From the NCBI RefSeq assembly GCF_010119385.1, contig NZ_VFIE01000019.1, forward strand, positions 262,302-326,301: DNA of 64,000 nucleotides, in the 5' to 3' direction. A program made the translations under genes and the position numbers. Of the stretch, positions 25,795 through 35,293 are shown piece after piece; position 1 is the stretch's first letter; each line of letters opens with the position of its first letter. The notes below the pieces were generated by a model that worked only from the letters and a program-made list of their open reading frames with translations, did not search any database and was not told the origin of the DNA. The stretch is from Nesterenkonia haasae. GTDB lineage: Bacteria; Actinomycetota; Actinomycetes; Actinomycetales; Micrococcaceae.

Positions 25795-26885
25795 CCCTCG
25801 AACTCCATATATCGGTCGATCTGCAGATTGTTTCCGGCGGTCGCGTACTCGCGGCGGTTGTGCTCCCAGTTGAAGTGCAGCCTGGAGTACTCGACCATCC
25901 GGTGCGCCACCGGCATGCGTTCATGCTCGTAGGCCCGCAAAGCCTCTGGAATGTCGTCGTAGCGTTCTAGGTACTGCGTCAGGGTCTGCCCATCAATGAG
26001 AGCTTGATTCGCGCCCTGCGCCATCCCCGGGTACATGGGGTGGGCGGAGTCTCCGATGAGAGCGACCCTGCCGTCGACCCATTGAGTCAGGTGATCCTTG
26101 TAGTGGGAGATTTCCCGGCCGATAATCGTCTCCGGGTCGCTGACTGCGATGATCTTTGGCACGGACGTGTTGGACCAGGTGTTGTACACACTGGAGAACT
26201 CGTCGAATGTGCTCAGTCCCGCAAGGCTTCCGTACCAGTAGGCATGTGTGGAGTCGATGGGAATCCAGCCGAAGTGCCCCTCTGCACCATAGACATCAGC
26301 CTGCACATCAGTGGGAACGCCCGCGGCAGCGCATTCGAAGACTCCCCGCCAGCGGACGATTCCCTCATCGGTGAATTCGGGTGGCCCGCCCAGCATGTGA
26401 TTGCGAATCTTGGAGCCAACTCCGTCGGTCCCCAAAAGAAGGTCCCCGGTGGCCGATGACCCATCGGTAAAATGGACGGTCACGCCAACGTCATTCTGTT
26501 CGTAGCGATCAGCGGCGGCGTTGAAGATCAGTTCGTCCTTCTCGAGCCCCGCCGCCAGCATCGAGTTGAGCCGGCGCCGTCGGGCACCGGTAATGGGCGC
26601 ATCGAGTTCGTCGCGCCACACACTGACGTCAACGTCCGAGGTGACGGTGCCGTCGCTGTCGAGGGCCCACCAGCGGTTCATCGATGCTGCGAAGGACAGG
26701 AACTCGTCACCGAGGCCGAGCCCCTGGAGAACACGTGTGCCGTTGGGCCAGATGTTCAGCCCCACGCCAGCGGTGCGAAGCTCCGATTCCTTTTCGAAGA
26801 GCCGCACCCGCCATCCACGCTGTTTCAGGTGCAGCGCAGAGGAGAGCCCAGCGACGCCACCCCCGCAGATCATTGCTGTAGGCAC
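25791..26885 (-). CDS. FAD-dependent aromatic-ring-type monooxygenase
   Basis: 364 residues of the PHBH/6-hydroxynicotinate 3-monooxygenase class. The Rossmann motif GGGVAGLSSALHLKQRGWRVRLFEKE begins at residue 7, GTDGVGSKIR is the DG motif, and GDSAHPMYPGMAQGANQALIDG is the FAD ribityl-binding GD motif. Such enzymes hydroxylate aromatic or N-heteroaromatic acids with NAD(P)H and oxygen. The substrate is unassigned. It is translationally coupled to the permease gene. Confidence 0.87.
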   Translation of the reverse strand: MPTAMICGGGVAGLSSALHLKQRGWRVRLFEKESELRTAGVGLNIWPNGTRVLQGLGLGDEFLSFAASMNRWWALDSDGTVTSDVDVSVWRDELDAPITGARRRRLNSMLAAGLEKDELIFNAAADRYEQNDVGVTVHFTDGSSATGDLLLGTDGVGSKIRNHMLGGPPEFTDEGIVRWRGVFECAAAGVPTDVQADVYGAEGHFGWIPIDSTHAYWYGSLAGLSTFDEFSSVYNTWSNTSVPKIIAVSDPETIIGREISHYKDHLTQWVDGRVALIGDSAHPMYPGMAQGANQALIDGQTLTQYLERYDDIPEALRAYEHERMPVAHRMVEYSRLHFNWEHNRREYATAGNNLQIDRYMEFEG

Positions 26886-26948
26886 TAGATTTTCCTTCCT
26901 CTGGTGAATGAGCCTGGTACGTGCGATCAGCGCACCCGACGCCGTGGA

Positions 26949-27833
26949 CTATGTTTTATGGGGCGGAATACCGCTGAGCCGCTCGACAGCCTTGATGAGA
27001 GCTCCATGGTCCTGACCTCCATCGCCCGCAGCCCGCATCGCTTGGACAAGCTGGGTCGTCATGCCGGCTATGGGGACCGCCACGCCTGCTTGTTCGCAGG
27101 CGGCAAGAGCTATCAGCAGGTCCTTGTAGTGCAGGTCAAGGCGGAATCCGGGAGTGAAATCGCGAGCTAGCATTTTGGGGCCCTTGGCCTTGAGGACCTG
27201 GCTACTCGCCAGCCCTCCGTTGAGAACGTCCACGGCGGCGGGGACGTCCACGTCAGTTCGCTGCAGCAAGGAGAGCGCCTCCGCTACGAGCGCGATGTTG
27301 CCAGCGACAAGCATCTGATTGGCCGCCTTGACCAACTGACCGGAGCCGATCGGCCCGACATGGGCCATCGCCGCTGCGAACACACCGAGAACGTCCTGGG
27401 CACGCGCGACGGTCTCCTCGTCTCCTCCCATCATGATGGCCAGCGCACCGTTGACGGCGCCTGCCTCTCCGCCGCTGACGGGCGCGTCAACAAAGTCCAC
27501 CTGCGCCGCAGCCAGTTGCTCGCCGATCACCCCGGCAGCCTGAGGTGAGATCGTGCTGCAGTCGATTACCACCGCACCGGGCTGCAGAGTGGAGGCCACA
27601 CCTTCCTCGTGAAAGAGCACCGCCTCAACATCCGGTGAATCGGGCAGCATGGTGATCACTATGTCTGTTTGACCCACCTGTGCCAGATTGTCTGCGGCGA
27701 CGGCGCCGGTAGCTGCTAGCTCGTCCATGCTCGGCCGCGATCGGTTATAGACCACCACGTCGTGTCCGGCCTCGACGAGGTGCTTAGCCATGGGTTTCCC
27801 CATGACTCCTAGTCCGATGAATCCGATCTTCAT
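26949..27833 (-). CDS. 3-hydroxyisobutyrate/2-hydroxy-3-oxopropionate dehydrogenase-family protein
   Basis: 294 residues. The NAD-binding motif IGFIGLGVMGKPMAKHL opens the protein, DAPVSGGEAGAVNGALAIMMGG is the substrate-binding signature, and the catalytic lysine is in GSGQLVKAANQM. It oxidises or reduces a beta-hydroxy acid. It sits between the FAD monooxygenase and the 2-hydroxyacid dehydrogenase, in the same operon. Confidence 0.9.
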   Translation of the reverse strand: MKIGFIGLGVMGKPMAKHLVEAGHDVVVYNRSRPSMDELAATGAVAADNLAQVGQTDIVITMLPDSPDVEAVLFHEEGVASTLQPGAVVIDCSTISPQAAGVIGEQLAAAQVDFVDAPVSGGEAGAVNGALAIMMGGDEETVARAQDVLGVFAAAMAHVGPIGSGQLVKAANQMLVAGNIALVAEALSLLQRTDVDVPAAVDVLNGGLASSQVLKAKGPKMLARDFTPGFRLDLHYKDLLIALAACEQAGVAVPIAGMTTQLVQAMRAAGDGGQDHGALIKAVERLSGIPPHKT

Positions 27834-27873
27834 GCGTGCCTCCTTCGGTAGGTGCTGTTCGGCAGGGGTCGGC

Positions 27874-28923
27874 TCAATAGCCGCGGGCTAGGTCGACCAC
27901 ATTGATGTACTCGTCTCCGGCGACCATTCGCCTGAGGTTCTCGACGAAGACATCGACCTGGCGATCACCAAGCAGCTGTGAGGCGTGGGAGTCGTGGGGA
28001 AACACCTGAGCGCCGGGCGCCTCCCACAGCGGGTCCTCGGCGGGCAGCGGCTCCTGGACATGGCAATCGATGAGGGCCCCGCTGAGATGGCCGCTGCTGA
28101 GCGCGGAGACGAGCGCCTCAGAATCATGAATGGCGCCGCGTGCCACATTGGCCACCCATCCTCCGGATTTCATGGTGGAGAACGCCTCGGCGCCGATCAG
28201 CCCGCGGGTCTCTGGAGTCAGGGGGGCGGCGATGATGAGGTAGTCAGCCGCGGCGAGCGCGGTGAGGAGCTCTCCTGTGGGCCGTGTCTCGTCGAACCCG
28301 GTCACTGGGTTTCCGCGCCGGTTAATCCCTATGGTCCGGATGCCCAGCGACTGGGCGATCAGGGCGGTGCGGGTTCCGATGTTTCCCGTTCCGAGCACCA
28401 CCATGGTGGATCCGTCGACCTCGCGAGCTGGCAGTTCGACCCAGATCTTCGCCGCTTGGTTCTCCCAGCGCTGACGGAGCATTTTGGCCTGCGCGAGGAT
28501 CCCTGCGATGACTGTTTCGGCGATGGCCGGGGCGGCGACACCTGATGCGTTGGCGAGCACCACTCCGTCGGGCATGATATTCACCAGGTGCTCAGCACCG
28601 GCGCTCATGGATTGCAGCAGTTTCAGGTCAGGGTTGAACAGTTGCTCGAGTCCGGGCATGGTGAGAATGCCCTGTTCGATCTCGATTTCTTTCTTGGAGC
28701 CTGAGGTTTCCACCAAGATCGCGTGCGGCGGACGTTGAGGGCCTCGTCCGGTATTGAGCTCGGAGACTGGTAGGTGCTCAATCCACACGTTCTCGGCGAC
28801 TGAGGTGATCTTCTGCTTCTGCTGCTCAGTGAGCCACATACCCTCGTCCGGGTCCGCTGCGCCCTGGACGGCTTTGGGTAGGCCGGCAACGACCACGTTG
28901 AGTGGTTCGGCGTCTTTCCGCAT
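27874..28923 (-). CDS. D-isomer-specific 2-hydroxyacid dehydrogenase
   Basis: 349 residues from ATG 28923 (an ATG five codons upstream is possible; the nearer one has the better AAGGGA spacing). The NAD motif is VVLGTGNIGTR. The catalytic arginine is in NVARGAIHD, the glutamate in HVQEPLP and the histidine in PHDSHAS. It probably reduces a 2-keto acid or oxidises a 2-hydroxy acid formed during catabolism of the imported compound. Confidence 0.87.
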   Translation of the reverse strand: MRKDAEPLNVVVAGLPKAVQGAADPDEGMWLTEQQKQKITSVAENVWIEHLPVSELNTGRGPQRPPHAILVETSGSKKEIEIEQGILTMPGLEQLFNPDLKLLQSMSAGAEHLVNIMPDGVVLANASGVAAPAIAETVIAGILAQAKMLRQRWENQAAKIWVELPAREVDGSTMVVLGTGNIGTRTALIAQSLGIRTIGINRRGNPVTGFDETRPTGELLTALAAADYLIIAAPLTPETRGLIGAEAFSTMKSGGWVANVARGAIHDSEALVSALSSGHLSGALIDCHVQEPLPAEDPLWEAPGAQVFPHDSHASQLLGDRQVDVFVENLRRMVAGDEYINVVDLARGY

Positions 28924-28994
28924 TCCTTGTCCCTTCATTCATGATTCGGTCTGTCTCACGTGGTCTCTGTGCTGTGTGTAGTGGAGAGCGAGCC

Positions 28995-29984
28995 TCATTC
29001 CAGGAGAGCGCTAAGGGCGTCGTCGACCTTCTTTTGCTCAGAACAGTGGATTCCGGGACGACCGGCGACATGGCCGAGCGGTGACTCCAGCGGAGTGACC
29101 TCGCCGTGCGCCAGATGCTCTGCCTCGCTGAGGTTGTCTTCGAGGGTGAAGTAGGCATCAGTTGTCGATGGCATGAGAATGACCCGAGCTCTGATACTGG
29201 CTAGCGCTGCCTCTGTGCCCCCACGGCCTGTTCCAATATCGGCCGAGTCCCACATCTTGAGGCTCGCCATCAGGTCTTGGGCTTCCATGGCCTGGTGATC
29301 ACGCCCCCAGCTGTCCAGGACCTCGTCGACACTGCAGAAGCCGAAGTCCTGATAGATCCGATGTGAGAAAAACGACGCCGAATAGGCCCACCCGGCGTAG
29401 ACCCGACCAAAGGCGTCGAGCCCCGCCAGGGGTGGATCGTCGGGGTCGTGGGTGGCGAATCGCGGATCAGCTTCCAGAGCTGCGGCCACCGAGCCGAGGA
29501 ACACACGGTTCACCGGCTCACACCGCGCTGCAGAACACACCGCCAGGACGCCTGTCACGCTTTCGGGATATCTGACAGCGAACTCCAAGGCTTGCATCCC
29601 ACCCAGGGACCAGCCGGCGGCCAGGTGAACGTGCTCCACGCCTAGGTCATCGAGAACCATGCGGGCCGCGTGAGCGTTGTCTGCGATGCTCACCGGCGGA
29701 AACCGTCCTTCGGTCGTCGACGGTGATGATGAGACACCTCCCCCGAAGTGGTTAATGATGATGATGAAGTACCGCTTCGGGTCCAGGGGCCGGCCCTCGC
29801 CGATCCAGGGCAGGTAGCTCAGGTCAGTACCGGTGTAGTAGCTGAAGATCACAACGCAGTTGTCGGCCGCCGCGGAGAGCTCTCCGTAGGTGCGGTAGCG
29901 GATCTCTGCCTCGAGCAGCTCTCCGGATTCGAGCCGGAAGCTCTCTGCGGTGAGAGTCTGCAGCGCTGTGGCTTCGACAGTCAT
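28995..29984 (-). CDS. Alpha/beta hydrolase of the homoserine O-acetyltransferase (MetX) family
   Basis: 329 residues. Nucleophile elbow AAGWSLGGMQALEFAVRYPE has serine where MetX has GGSMGGMQ. The terminal histidine is in SPLGHVAGRPG and the aspartate in MPSTTDAYF. It lacks clear acetyl-CoA-transferase context, so it more likely hydrolyses an ester, amide or ring-opened intermediate. It is 57 bp after the glutamine synthetase-like gene. Confidence 0.82.
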   Translation of the reverse strand: MTVEATALQTLTAESFRLESGELLEAEIRYRTYGELSAAADNCVVIFSYYTGTDLSYLPWIGEGRPLDPKRYFIIIINHFGGGVSSSPSTTEGRFPPVSIADNAHAARMVLDDLGVEHVHLAAGWSLGGMQALEFAVRYPESVTGVLAVCSAARCEPVNRVFLGSVAAALEADPRFATHDPDDPPLAGLDAFGRVYAGWAYSASFFSHRIYQDFGFCSVDEVLDSWGRDHQAMEAQDLMASLKMWDSADIGTGRGGTEAALASIRARVILMPSTTDAYFTLEDNLSEAEHLAHGEVTPLESPLGHVAGRPGIHCSEQKKVDDALSALLE

Positions 29985-30041
29985 GTTTGAGCCCTCCGCC
30001 TCTGCACTGAGTGTTTTGGATGTCCCATCATCAGTGCGTGA

Positions 30042-31394
30042 TCAGTAGAACTTCAGGTACTGGTCGCGTTCCCAGTCGGTGACGGCGGTCGCGTAGGACT
30101 CCCACTCACCACGCTTGTAATCGATGAAGGCCTTCCAGAACTTCTCACCACAAACTTCCTTGGTGAAGGGGTCGGCTTCGAACGCATCGATCGCTTCCTC
30201 GAGTGTGCGCGGAAGCAACTCCAGACCGCGCTTCTGGTAGTCCATCGGGTCCACGTCATAGAGGTTCTCGGTGTGGAACTCTTTCAGCTCAGTCTTTTCG
30301 CGGATTCCTTCCAGGCCCGCGGCAAGCAGGAGGGCAGCTGCCAGGTGGGGGTTGCATGCTGAGTCGACGGCACGGCACTCGACTCGTCCGCCGCCGAGCG
30401 GGATGCGCAGCATGTTGGTCCGGTTGTTGTCCCCACAGCTGGCGAAGATGGGGGCCCAAGTGGAACCGGACATGCTTCCCTGACGGACGAGCCGTTTGTA
30501 GCTATTGACAGTAGGGGCGATCACCGCACAAATGGCAGCTGCGTGACGGACGATTCCGGCAGCAAAGTGATACCCGATGTCACTGAGACCCGCCCGGCGC
30601 GGGTCGTTATCGGATGCGAAGAGGTTTTCTCCTGTCTCAGCGTCGCCGAAGGACATGTTGAAGTGCGCCCCAGATCCGGTGCGGTCGGCGAAGGGTTTCG
30701 GCATGAAGGTCGCATAGGCACCATGTTTGCGGGCTACCTCTGCTGCCATAGTCCGGAAGATGACCACTCGGTCAGCCATGGTCATGCCGTCCGCGTAGTC
30801 GAAATCCACCTCAAACTGACTCTGGGCATCTTCGTGGTCGAAGGAGTACACATCCCAACCGAGGGTGTTCATATGATCAACGAGTTCTTGAAGCCATCCA
30901 AGATTGTCCATCAGGGCCGGAACGTTGTAGCAGGGCTTGTCCAGAGTGTCCCGGTCACTAACGTTGTCGGTTCCTGAGTCTCCGTCCTTGAGGACAAAGA
31001 ACTCCGTTTCTACACCTAGATTGAAGGTGTATCCGAGCTCAGCTGCTGCCTGGGTCTGCCGTCCGAGAATGTTGCGCGTGGAGGCGTCGAACTTCTCCCC
31101 CGCCACATAGAGATCAGAGAGGAAGAGCGCGACGTCCTTACGCCAAGGAAGCACAACGCCGCGGTCAAGATCTGGACGTGCAGAGAGCTCCTCGTCGGAA
31201 ACGTCCTGTGGCAGGCCGTCGAGCGCTGCACCCGTGAACAGCTCGGACCCGTTTGCCATCTGCACGAAATGGTCGATAGGGACCATCTTGCCTTTGAGGT
31301 TTCCGTGGAGGTCGGTGTATCCCGCAATGGCGAAGCGTACGCCGTCTTTTTTGAGCTGCGAACCTAGCGTCGCGGCTTGTGCTTCCTGGAACAC
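30042..31394 (-). CDS. Glutamine synthetase-family gamma-glutamyl ligase (GlnT-like)
   Basis: 450 residues from GTG 31394 (ribosome site GGAAGGA). GS signatures are GVETEFF, SQFEVDFDYADG and the ATP-loop KPFADRTGSGAHFNMS. Length, and the YTDLHGNLKGKMVPIDHF opening, match the GlnT/gamma-glutamylamide synthetase branch rather than housekeeping GlnA. Family members ligate glutamate to ammonia or to amines such as methylamine, isopropylamine or aniline. As first gene of a catabolic operon it probably either captures released ammonia or activates an amine substrate. Confidence 0.85.
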   Translation of the reverse strand: MFQEAQAATLGSQLKKDGVRFAIAGYTDLHGNLKGKMVPIDHFVQMANGSELFTGAALDGLPQDVSDEELSARPDLDRGVVLPWRKDVALFLSDLYVAGEKFDASTRNILGRQTQAAAELGYTFNLGVETEFFVLKDGDSGTDNVSDRDTLDKPCYNVPALMDNLGWLQELVDHMNTLGWDVYSFDHEDAQSQFEVDFDYADGMTMADRVVIFRTMAAEVARKHGAYATFMPKPFADRTGSGAHFNMSFGDAETGENLFASDNDPRRAGLSDIGYHFAAGIVRHAAAICAVIAPTVNSYKRLVRQGSMSGSTWAPIFASCGDNNRTNMLRIPLGGGRVECRAVDSACNPHLAAALLLAAGLEGIREKTELKEFHTENLYDVDPMDYQKRGLELLPRTLEEAIDAFEADPFTKEVCGEKFWKAFIDYKRGEWESYATAVTDWERDQYLKFY

Positions 31395-31412
31395 TTTTGT
31401 CCTTCCGTGGAG

Positions 31413-31447
31413 GGTTTCTACTATGTATCGAAACCATAGAAGGACAA
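31413..31447 (-). promoter_or_regulatory. Promoter of the catabolic operon with TTTC-N11-GAAA operator
   Basis: Inverted repeat GGTTTC (31413-31418) and GAAACC (31430-31435). On the minus strand a -35 TTGTCC (complement 31442-31447) and a -10-like ATAGTA (31419-31424) are 17 bp apart and bracket or overlap the repeat. The central 19 bp match the 24.1 kb site at 14 positions in the same orientation. Confidence 0.65.
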
Positions 31448-31599
31448 GATTTCTCTTGCTTATCTTTTCTGTTACAAGAAGGTTTCTTCCACGATGCAGA
31501 AAAGCAGGAGGTGCAAGAGCGCTGCAAGGACTGAGCGTAGGAAGTCGCGATGGCCATCCCGGCCTCCGCGCTCCCATCACCGCTAGAGCGGGGGCCTAC

Positions 31600-32448
31600 T
31601 TAGCGGCCGGGGGCAGCGTGCCTGTTCAGAGCCTCAGGGACATGAGATGACCACTCCTGCGGTGATTCCGCCGCCGGTGCCGCCGGAAGGACGCCGCGAC
31701 CATCGGGGTGCGGGATCGCAGCCAGAAGTGCCCGGGTATACGGGTGTACCGGGTCGGACCAGACCTGGGAGGTGGCGCCCGATTCCACCACGGAGCCCTG
31801 GTACATCACCATGACCCGGTCGGCCATGAGCCGCACCACGGAGAGGTCGTGAGAAATGAAGAGCATCCCCGCTCCTGCGTCCAAACAGAGTCGGCGCATC
31901 ATCGCGGCTACGGAGGCCTGACTTGACGCGTCCAAGGCGGAGATGGGCTCATCAGCCACAATAAGGTCAGGCTTAGCAGCCAGGGCGCGCGCGATGGCAA
32001 GCCGCTGACGCTGACCACCTGAGAACTGGTGGGGGTATCTGGAGGCCATACTCGCCTCGAGCCCTACTGATTCCAACCAATGGCCCGGTTCCTCGGATTC
32101 AATATTCCGCTCTCGGGCCGCCCGCACCCCGTCAGCAATCTGATCACCGACTCTTTTCCTGGGATTGAGCGATGAGTTGGGGTCCTGGAACACCATTTGG
32201 ATGGCAGTGAATCGCTTCTCACGACGCCGCAACCCCAGGGGCGGCACAGGGAGGTCCCGGAAGTGAACGTCACCCGCTGCGGGCCGTTCCATGCCGACTA
32301 CAGCTCGGGCTGTTGAGGACTTGCCGCATCCTGATTCACCGACCAGCGCCAACACTTCACCAGGTTCGATACTCATTGAGAGCCCATCAACAGCGGTCAT
32401 GGTGCCGTACCGGACGACCAGGTCCTTCACCCTCAGTAATTCACTCAC
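31600..32448 (-). CDS. Dipeptide-type ABC importer ATPase (DppF-like)
   Basis: 282 residues. Walker [10 protein letters not shown], signature FSGGQRQRLAIARA and Walker B LIVADEPISALD, followed by the HPYTRALLAAIP oligopeptide-importer tail. It is the last gene of a five-gene importer operon and overlaps the upstream ATPase by 4 bp. Confidence 0.9.
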   Translation of the reverse strand: MSELLRVKDLVVRYGTMTAVDGLSMSIEPGEVLALVGESGCGKSSTARAVVGMERPAAGDVHFRDLPVPPLGLRRREKRFTAIQMVFQDPNSSLNPRKRVGDQIADGVRAARERNIESEEPGHWLESVGLEASMASRYPHQFSGGQRQRLAIARALAAKPDLIVADEPISALDASSQASVAAMMRRLCLDAGAGMLFISHDLSVVRLMADRVMVMYQGSVVESGATSQVWSDPVHPYTRALLAAIPHPDGRGVLPAAPAAESPQEWSSHVPEALNRHAAPGR

Positions 32449-33245
32449 AGAATCTCACTCTCCTGGGCATCGGGCATGGCCTCCAGCAGCTGCCGCGTGT
32501 ACGGATGCTGGGGATCGGTGAACATTTGCCTGCGCGCACCCGACTCGACGAGGCGCCCATGACGCATCACAGCCACATCATCGGCGACTGCGCTCATCAC
32601 CCCGAGGTCATGGGTGACCAGCAGCACCGCAAGGTTGCGTTCATCCACGAGGTCACGCAGCAGGTGAAGTATGCCGGCTTGGACTGTCACATCGAGCGCT
32701 GTGGTCGGTTCATCCGCCAGAAGCACCTCGGGTTCACAGGCCAGCGCCATCGCAATGGCAATGCGCTGCCGCTGGCCGCCGGAAAACTGGTGTGGGTATC
32801 GATTCAGCGCGCTCTCCGGGTCCGGAACTTTCACTCGGTCCAGCAGCTCGGCCGCCCGACCGCGCGCTTCCTTCCGTTTCATACCCAGATGGTGCCGCAC
32901 ATGGTCGGTCAGCTGCGCTCCGATGGACAGCTGCGGATGCAGACTCGCCGAGGGATCCTGGAAGATCATTGCAATGCGGCGCCCTCTGACGCGGTTAAGC
33001 TCACGCTTTCGCAGTGTCGTCAGCTCGGTGGTACCCATGCGGACGGATCCACTCACTGTGGCCGAACCCGGGAGCAATCCGAGAACTGCCATGGCGGTCA
33101 CGGTCTTACCGGAGCCGGACTCCCCCGCCAAGCCCTGGATCTGTCCCGCAACCAGGTCCAGGGTGACTCCACGCACCACCTGACGGCGAGCCGTTTTGGG
33201 ACCCAGCTCTACAGCGAGGTCGGTCAATGACAGCACAGTGCTCAT
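32445..33245 (-). CDS. Dipeptide-type ABC importer ATPase (DppD-like)
   Basis: 266 residues. Walker A GESGSGKTV, signature FSGGQRQRIAIAMA, Walker [13 protein letters not shown], tail HPYTRQLLEAMP. It partners the DppF-like subunit. ATGA overlaps occur at both ends. Confidence 0.9.
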   Translation of the reverse strand: MSTVLSLTDLAVELGPKTARRQVVRGVTLDLVAGQIQGLAGESGSGKTVTAMAVLGLLPGSATVSGSVRMGTTELTTLRKRELNRVRGRRIAMIFQDPSASLHPQLSIGAQLTDHVRHHLGMKRKEARGRAAELLDRVKVPDPESALNRYPHQFSGGQRQRIAIAMALACEPEVLLADEPTTALDVTVQAGILHLLRDLVDERNLAVLLVTHDLGVMSAVADDVAVMRHGRLVESGARRQMFTDPQHPYTRQLLEAMPDAQESEIL

Positions 33246-34231
33246 CGAGGTGCCTCCTGCTCCGTTGGTTCACTTGGCACGGCGGCACTGGGATCCCCCT
33301 CGTCGGCATTGACGGTGGTGGGTCCGACAGCTGACCCGGCACCCTGACGTTCCGCGGACGAGAGCGGATCGAGGACATCGCGGAGCGAGTCACCAATGAA
33401 GTTGAAGGCCATCACCACCGTGAGGATCGCTAAACCGGGGAAGACTCCGAGCCACCAGGCGTCGATATTCTGCATGGCCCCGGAGATCATGGAGCCCCAT
33501 TCAGCGGTCGGAGGCTGTGCGCCCAGGCCCAGGAAGGACAGGCCAGTGAGCAGGAGGATGGCCGTACCGACTTCCAGAGAGGCCAGCACCAGTACCGGTC
33601 CCATCACATTGGGCAGGATGTCAGTGCCCATGGATCTCCATGGGGAGTACCCGAGCAGTCTCGAGGCGATCACGAAATTCTGAGAACGCAGACTCATCAC
33701 CAGGGATCGGGTCACACGTGCGTACATCGGCCAGGTCACCACGATGCCCGCCAATACTGCGTTGTACAGTGACGGCCCCAGGGCAGCGGCAATCACCATC
33801 GCCAAGATCACGGTGGGAAACGCCATGAACAGATCCGTCAGGCGGCCCAGTACTTCGTCCACCCATCCCCCGATGTATCCAGCGACCGCGCCGATGATGG
33901 TGCCCAGAACCATAGCGCAGACCACCAGCACACCGGCCAAGGGGATGGTCACCCGGGCGCCGTGGAGGAGCCGCGAAAGCGCATCGCGGCCGAGGACATC
34001 TGTTCCGAGCACGCTGTATTCTCCAGGCGGGGTGAGCCGCGGCAGGCCTTGGGCGAGCGGATCGTAGGGCGCGATCCAGGGTGCGAGGATCGCTGCGAGA
34101 AACCAAGCACCAGCGATCACAATGCCGACCAGGGCCAGGGGACTGCGCCATGCGGCGGGAAGTCGGCGCTTTGATCGGCGAGAGACCCGCGCATCGGCTG
34201 CGCGGCTCATGCGAGAAACTTGTGCACTCAT
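33242..34231 (-). CDS. Dipeptide-type ABC importer permease (DppC-like)
   Basis: 329 residues from ATG 34231. The N-terminal arginine-rich stretch precedes a membrane helix, then VLGTDVLGRDALSRLLHGARVTI (DppC family hallmark) and the EAA loop ASRLLGYSPWRSMGTDILPNV. The last about 40 residues are a charged cytoplasmic tail. A longer in-frame reading upstream overlaps dppB and is not used. Confidence 0.9.
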   Translation of the reverse strand: MSAQVSRMSRAADARVSRRSKRRLPAAWRSPLALVGIVIAGAWFLAAILAPWIAPYDPLAQGLPRLTPPGEYSVLGTDVLGRDALSRLLHGARVTIPLAGVLVVCAMVLGTIIGAVAGYIGGWVDEVLGRLTDLFMAFPTVILAMVIAAALGPSLYNAVLAGIVVTWPMYARVTRSLVMSLRSQNFVIASRLLGYSPWRSMGTDILPNVMGPVLVLASLEVGTAILLLTGLSFLGLGAQPPTAEWGSMISGAMQNIDAWWLGVFPGLAILTVVMAFNFIGDSLRDVLDPLSSAERQGAGSAVGPTTVNADEGDPSAAVPSEPTEQEAPR

Positions 34232-35289
34232 CCGAGCCTCACTCTGGGATCCAGAACTCCGTAGAGCAGGTCCACTACTAGGTTGATGACGACGTAGATC
34301 ACTCCGACGACGAGACCGACACCCATCACTGCCGGAAGATCGAGATTGATTGCCGCGTAGTAGGCGTAGGTGCCCAGACCTGGCCACGCGAAGACAGCCT
34401 CCACCAGCACAGTTCCTGACAGCAGCGCCCCAAAGGCCACACCGACCATGGTCAGGATCGGAAGTGATGCGCCTCGCAGGAGGTATCCCACGATCACACG
34501 GCGAGACGAGAGACCTTTTGCCCGTGCAGCGCGCACATAGTCCGTGGAAAGCACCTCAAGCACTGAGGATCGGATGAACCTGGTCAGCAGACCGATGGTG
34601 AATAGCGACAGGACCACCACCGGCAGTACCAGGTGAGCGGCGGCGTCGATGAACCCCACGGGGTCCCCATCGAGGGCGAAGTCCACGAGGTAGAGACCCG
34701 TGATGCGCGGCGGCGGGTTGAGCGCCGGCGAAAGCCTTCCTGACCCGGGAGCCCAGCCAAGCTGCATGAAGAACAACCGATAGACCATGATCGCCAGCCA
34801 GAAGGTGGGCACACTGAGACCAACCAGGGAGACCACACGTACGACTTGGTCGGAGACCTTGCCGGCCCGGCATGCGGCGATGGTGCCCAGGACGAGAGCA
34901 ACCGCCAGGGAGACCACGATGGCGGCGAAAGCTACCTCAACCGTGGCCGGCAGAGCGGTCGAAAGTTCTTCCAGGACTGGTCGGCTGGTGCGGATGGAGG
35001 TGCCGAGGTCTCCCTGCACGAGTGCCAGGAGATAGAGGAGGTAACGCTCGGGCAGCGATCGGTCCATACCGTACCGTTCGCGGTAGGCCTCGACTGTGGC
35101 CTCATTCTGTATCGCACCCTCACCCAGTGCCGCGGCGATAGGGTCGCCGGGGACTAAGGCGGTGAGAACAAACGTCACCAGAGTCACTCCGAAGAGAAGC
35201 ACAATGGATGTGCCCAGTCGTCGGAGCAGGTAGCGCGGCAGCGCGGAACCGGTGCTACGGCTCCGCGCTGCCTTGGTGGCTGTTGGCAT
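34228..35289 (-). CDS. Dipeptide-type ABC importer permease (DppB-like)
   Basis: 353 residues from ATG 35289, five bases from the binding-protein stop. The opening RYLLRRLGTSIVLLFGVTLV and YGMDRSLPERYLLYLLALVQ are DppB features; the EAA loop is ARAKGLSSRRVIVGYLLRGA. Overlap with the DppC-like gene is 4 bp. Confidence 0.9.
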   Translation of the reverse strand: MPTATKAARSRSTGSALPRYLLRRLGTSIVLLFGVTLVTFVLTALVPGDPIAAALGEGAIQNEATVEAYRERYGMDRSLPERYLLYLLALVQGDLGTSIRTSRPVLEELSTALPATVEVAFAAIVVSLAVALVLGTIAACRAGKVSDQVVRVVSLVGLSVPTFWLAIMVYRLFFMQLGWAPGSGRLSPALNPPPRITGLYLVDFALDGDPVGFIDAAAHLVLPVVVLSLFTIGLLTRFIRSSVLEVLSTDYVRAARAKGLSSRRVIVGYLLRGASLPILTMVGVAFGALLSGTVLVEAVFAWPGLGTYAYYAAINLDLPAVMGVGLVVGVIYVVINLVVDLLYGVLDPRVRLG

Positions 35290-35293
35290 ACGG

